A stretch of 64,000 nt of DNA from Clostridia bacterium (GTDB taxonomy: Bacteria > Bacillota > Clostridia > UMGS1810), in NCBI GenBank assembly GCA_017621495.1, contig JAGATB010000036.1, positions 18,076 through 82,075 on the forward strand. The letters run 5' to 3'. This document shows, one piece after another, positions 63,951 to 64,000 of this stretch (position 1 is its first letter; every line of letters begins with the position of its first letter). The notes below the pieces were generated by a model, which did not search any database, was not told where the DNA came from, and worked only from the letters and a program-made list of their open reading frames with translations. Both the position numbers and the translations under genes were made by a program.

Positions 63951-64000
63951 TTATGCTACTTTTTGTCTTTCTCTATGATATTCCATTGGTGATAGACAAC
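63951..64000 (-). CDS. IS3-family transposase OrfB, C-terminal fragment at window edge
   Basis: The minus strand ends LSPMEYHRERQKVA and TAA (63953-63951), the usual C-terminus of IS150-like IS3 OrfB integrases. The rest lies beyond the window. Its inverted-repeat end is probably near 63890-63910 (GTCTACTAAACGGGTATGGG on the minus strand). Confidence 0.8.
   Translation of the reverse strand, partial: CLSPMEYHRERQKVA

Overview
The window looks like chromosome from a spore-forming, anaerobic, pectin-degrading member of the class Clostridia. Supporting signs are dipicolinate synthase genes (dpsA, dpsB), pyruvate:ferredoxin oxidoreductase, RqcH, S-layer-homology (SLH) surface proteins, strong AGGAGG ribosome binding sites, several TTG starts and consensus sigma-A promoters with 17-bp spacers. 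The mix of SLH-anchored secreted proteins, beta-helix proteins and a GH105-type hydrolase recalls gut pectin specialists such as Monoglobus; that placement is inference.

Layout. 1-8.1 kb: edge-truncated WG-repeat membrane protein (-), diguanylate cyclase, two zinc-ribbon membrane proteins, an M20 Xaa-His dipeptidase, an OPT peptide transporter and a PqqD-like protein. 8.2-38.3 kb: a 30-kb carbohydrate-utilisation island bounded by a perfect 98-bp direct repeat (8065-8162 and 38309-38406) that copies the 3' end and terminator of the pqqD-like gene. It holds a 1687-aa mosaic surface protein, a LamG-like protein, an unassigned TIM-barrel-like enzyme, a histidine kinase/LuxR-type response regulator pair, a sugar ABC importer without its ATPase, two large beta-helix proteins, a GH105-type unsaturated rhamnogalacturonyl hydrolase and two SLH proteins. 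Four promoters inside it share a motif (TCTACAAATATTGAACC type) just upstream of the -35 box, one of them in front of the two-component genes, which suggests an autoregulated regulon. A strongly structured intergenic block (18697-19226) separates the two divergent promoters.

38.5-54.8 kb: dpsA-dpsB, a heterodimeric ABC exporter, rpsT, a previously unannotated-looking type I toxin-antitoxin candidate (44.07-44.39 kb; two convergent perfect sigma-A promoters, a 22-residue hydrophobic peptide, a sequestered Shine-Dalgarno), rqcH, nifJ, a VanW/G5 lipoprotein, a CapD/PglF-type dehydratase and a DUF554 protein. 54.8-64 kb: an accessory stretch with an IS3 remnant, a Fic protein, tRNA-Glu, a cassette of unknown protein + PqqD-like + S26-like peptidase + ABC transporter, an AlbA-type regulator, a secreted protein followed by a 59-aa precursor-like peptide, a Phd/RelE toxin-antitoxin pair between short repeats, and the tail of an IS3 transposase at the right edge.

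How it fits together: surface proteins of the island would bind and cut pectin (probably rhamnogalacturonan), the ABC importer brings in oligosaccharides, and cytoplasmic enzymes such as the GH105 trim them under control of the two-component system. No integrase, CRISPR array or rRNA was seen. Small palindromic repeats of the TGTAGGG type are scattered in many intergenic regions.
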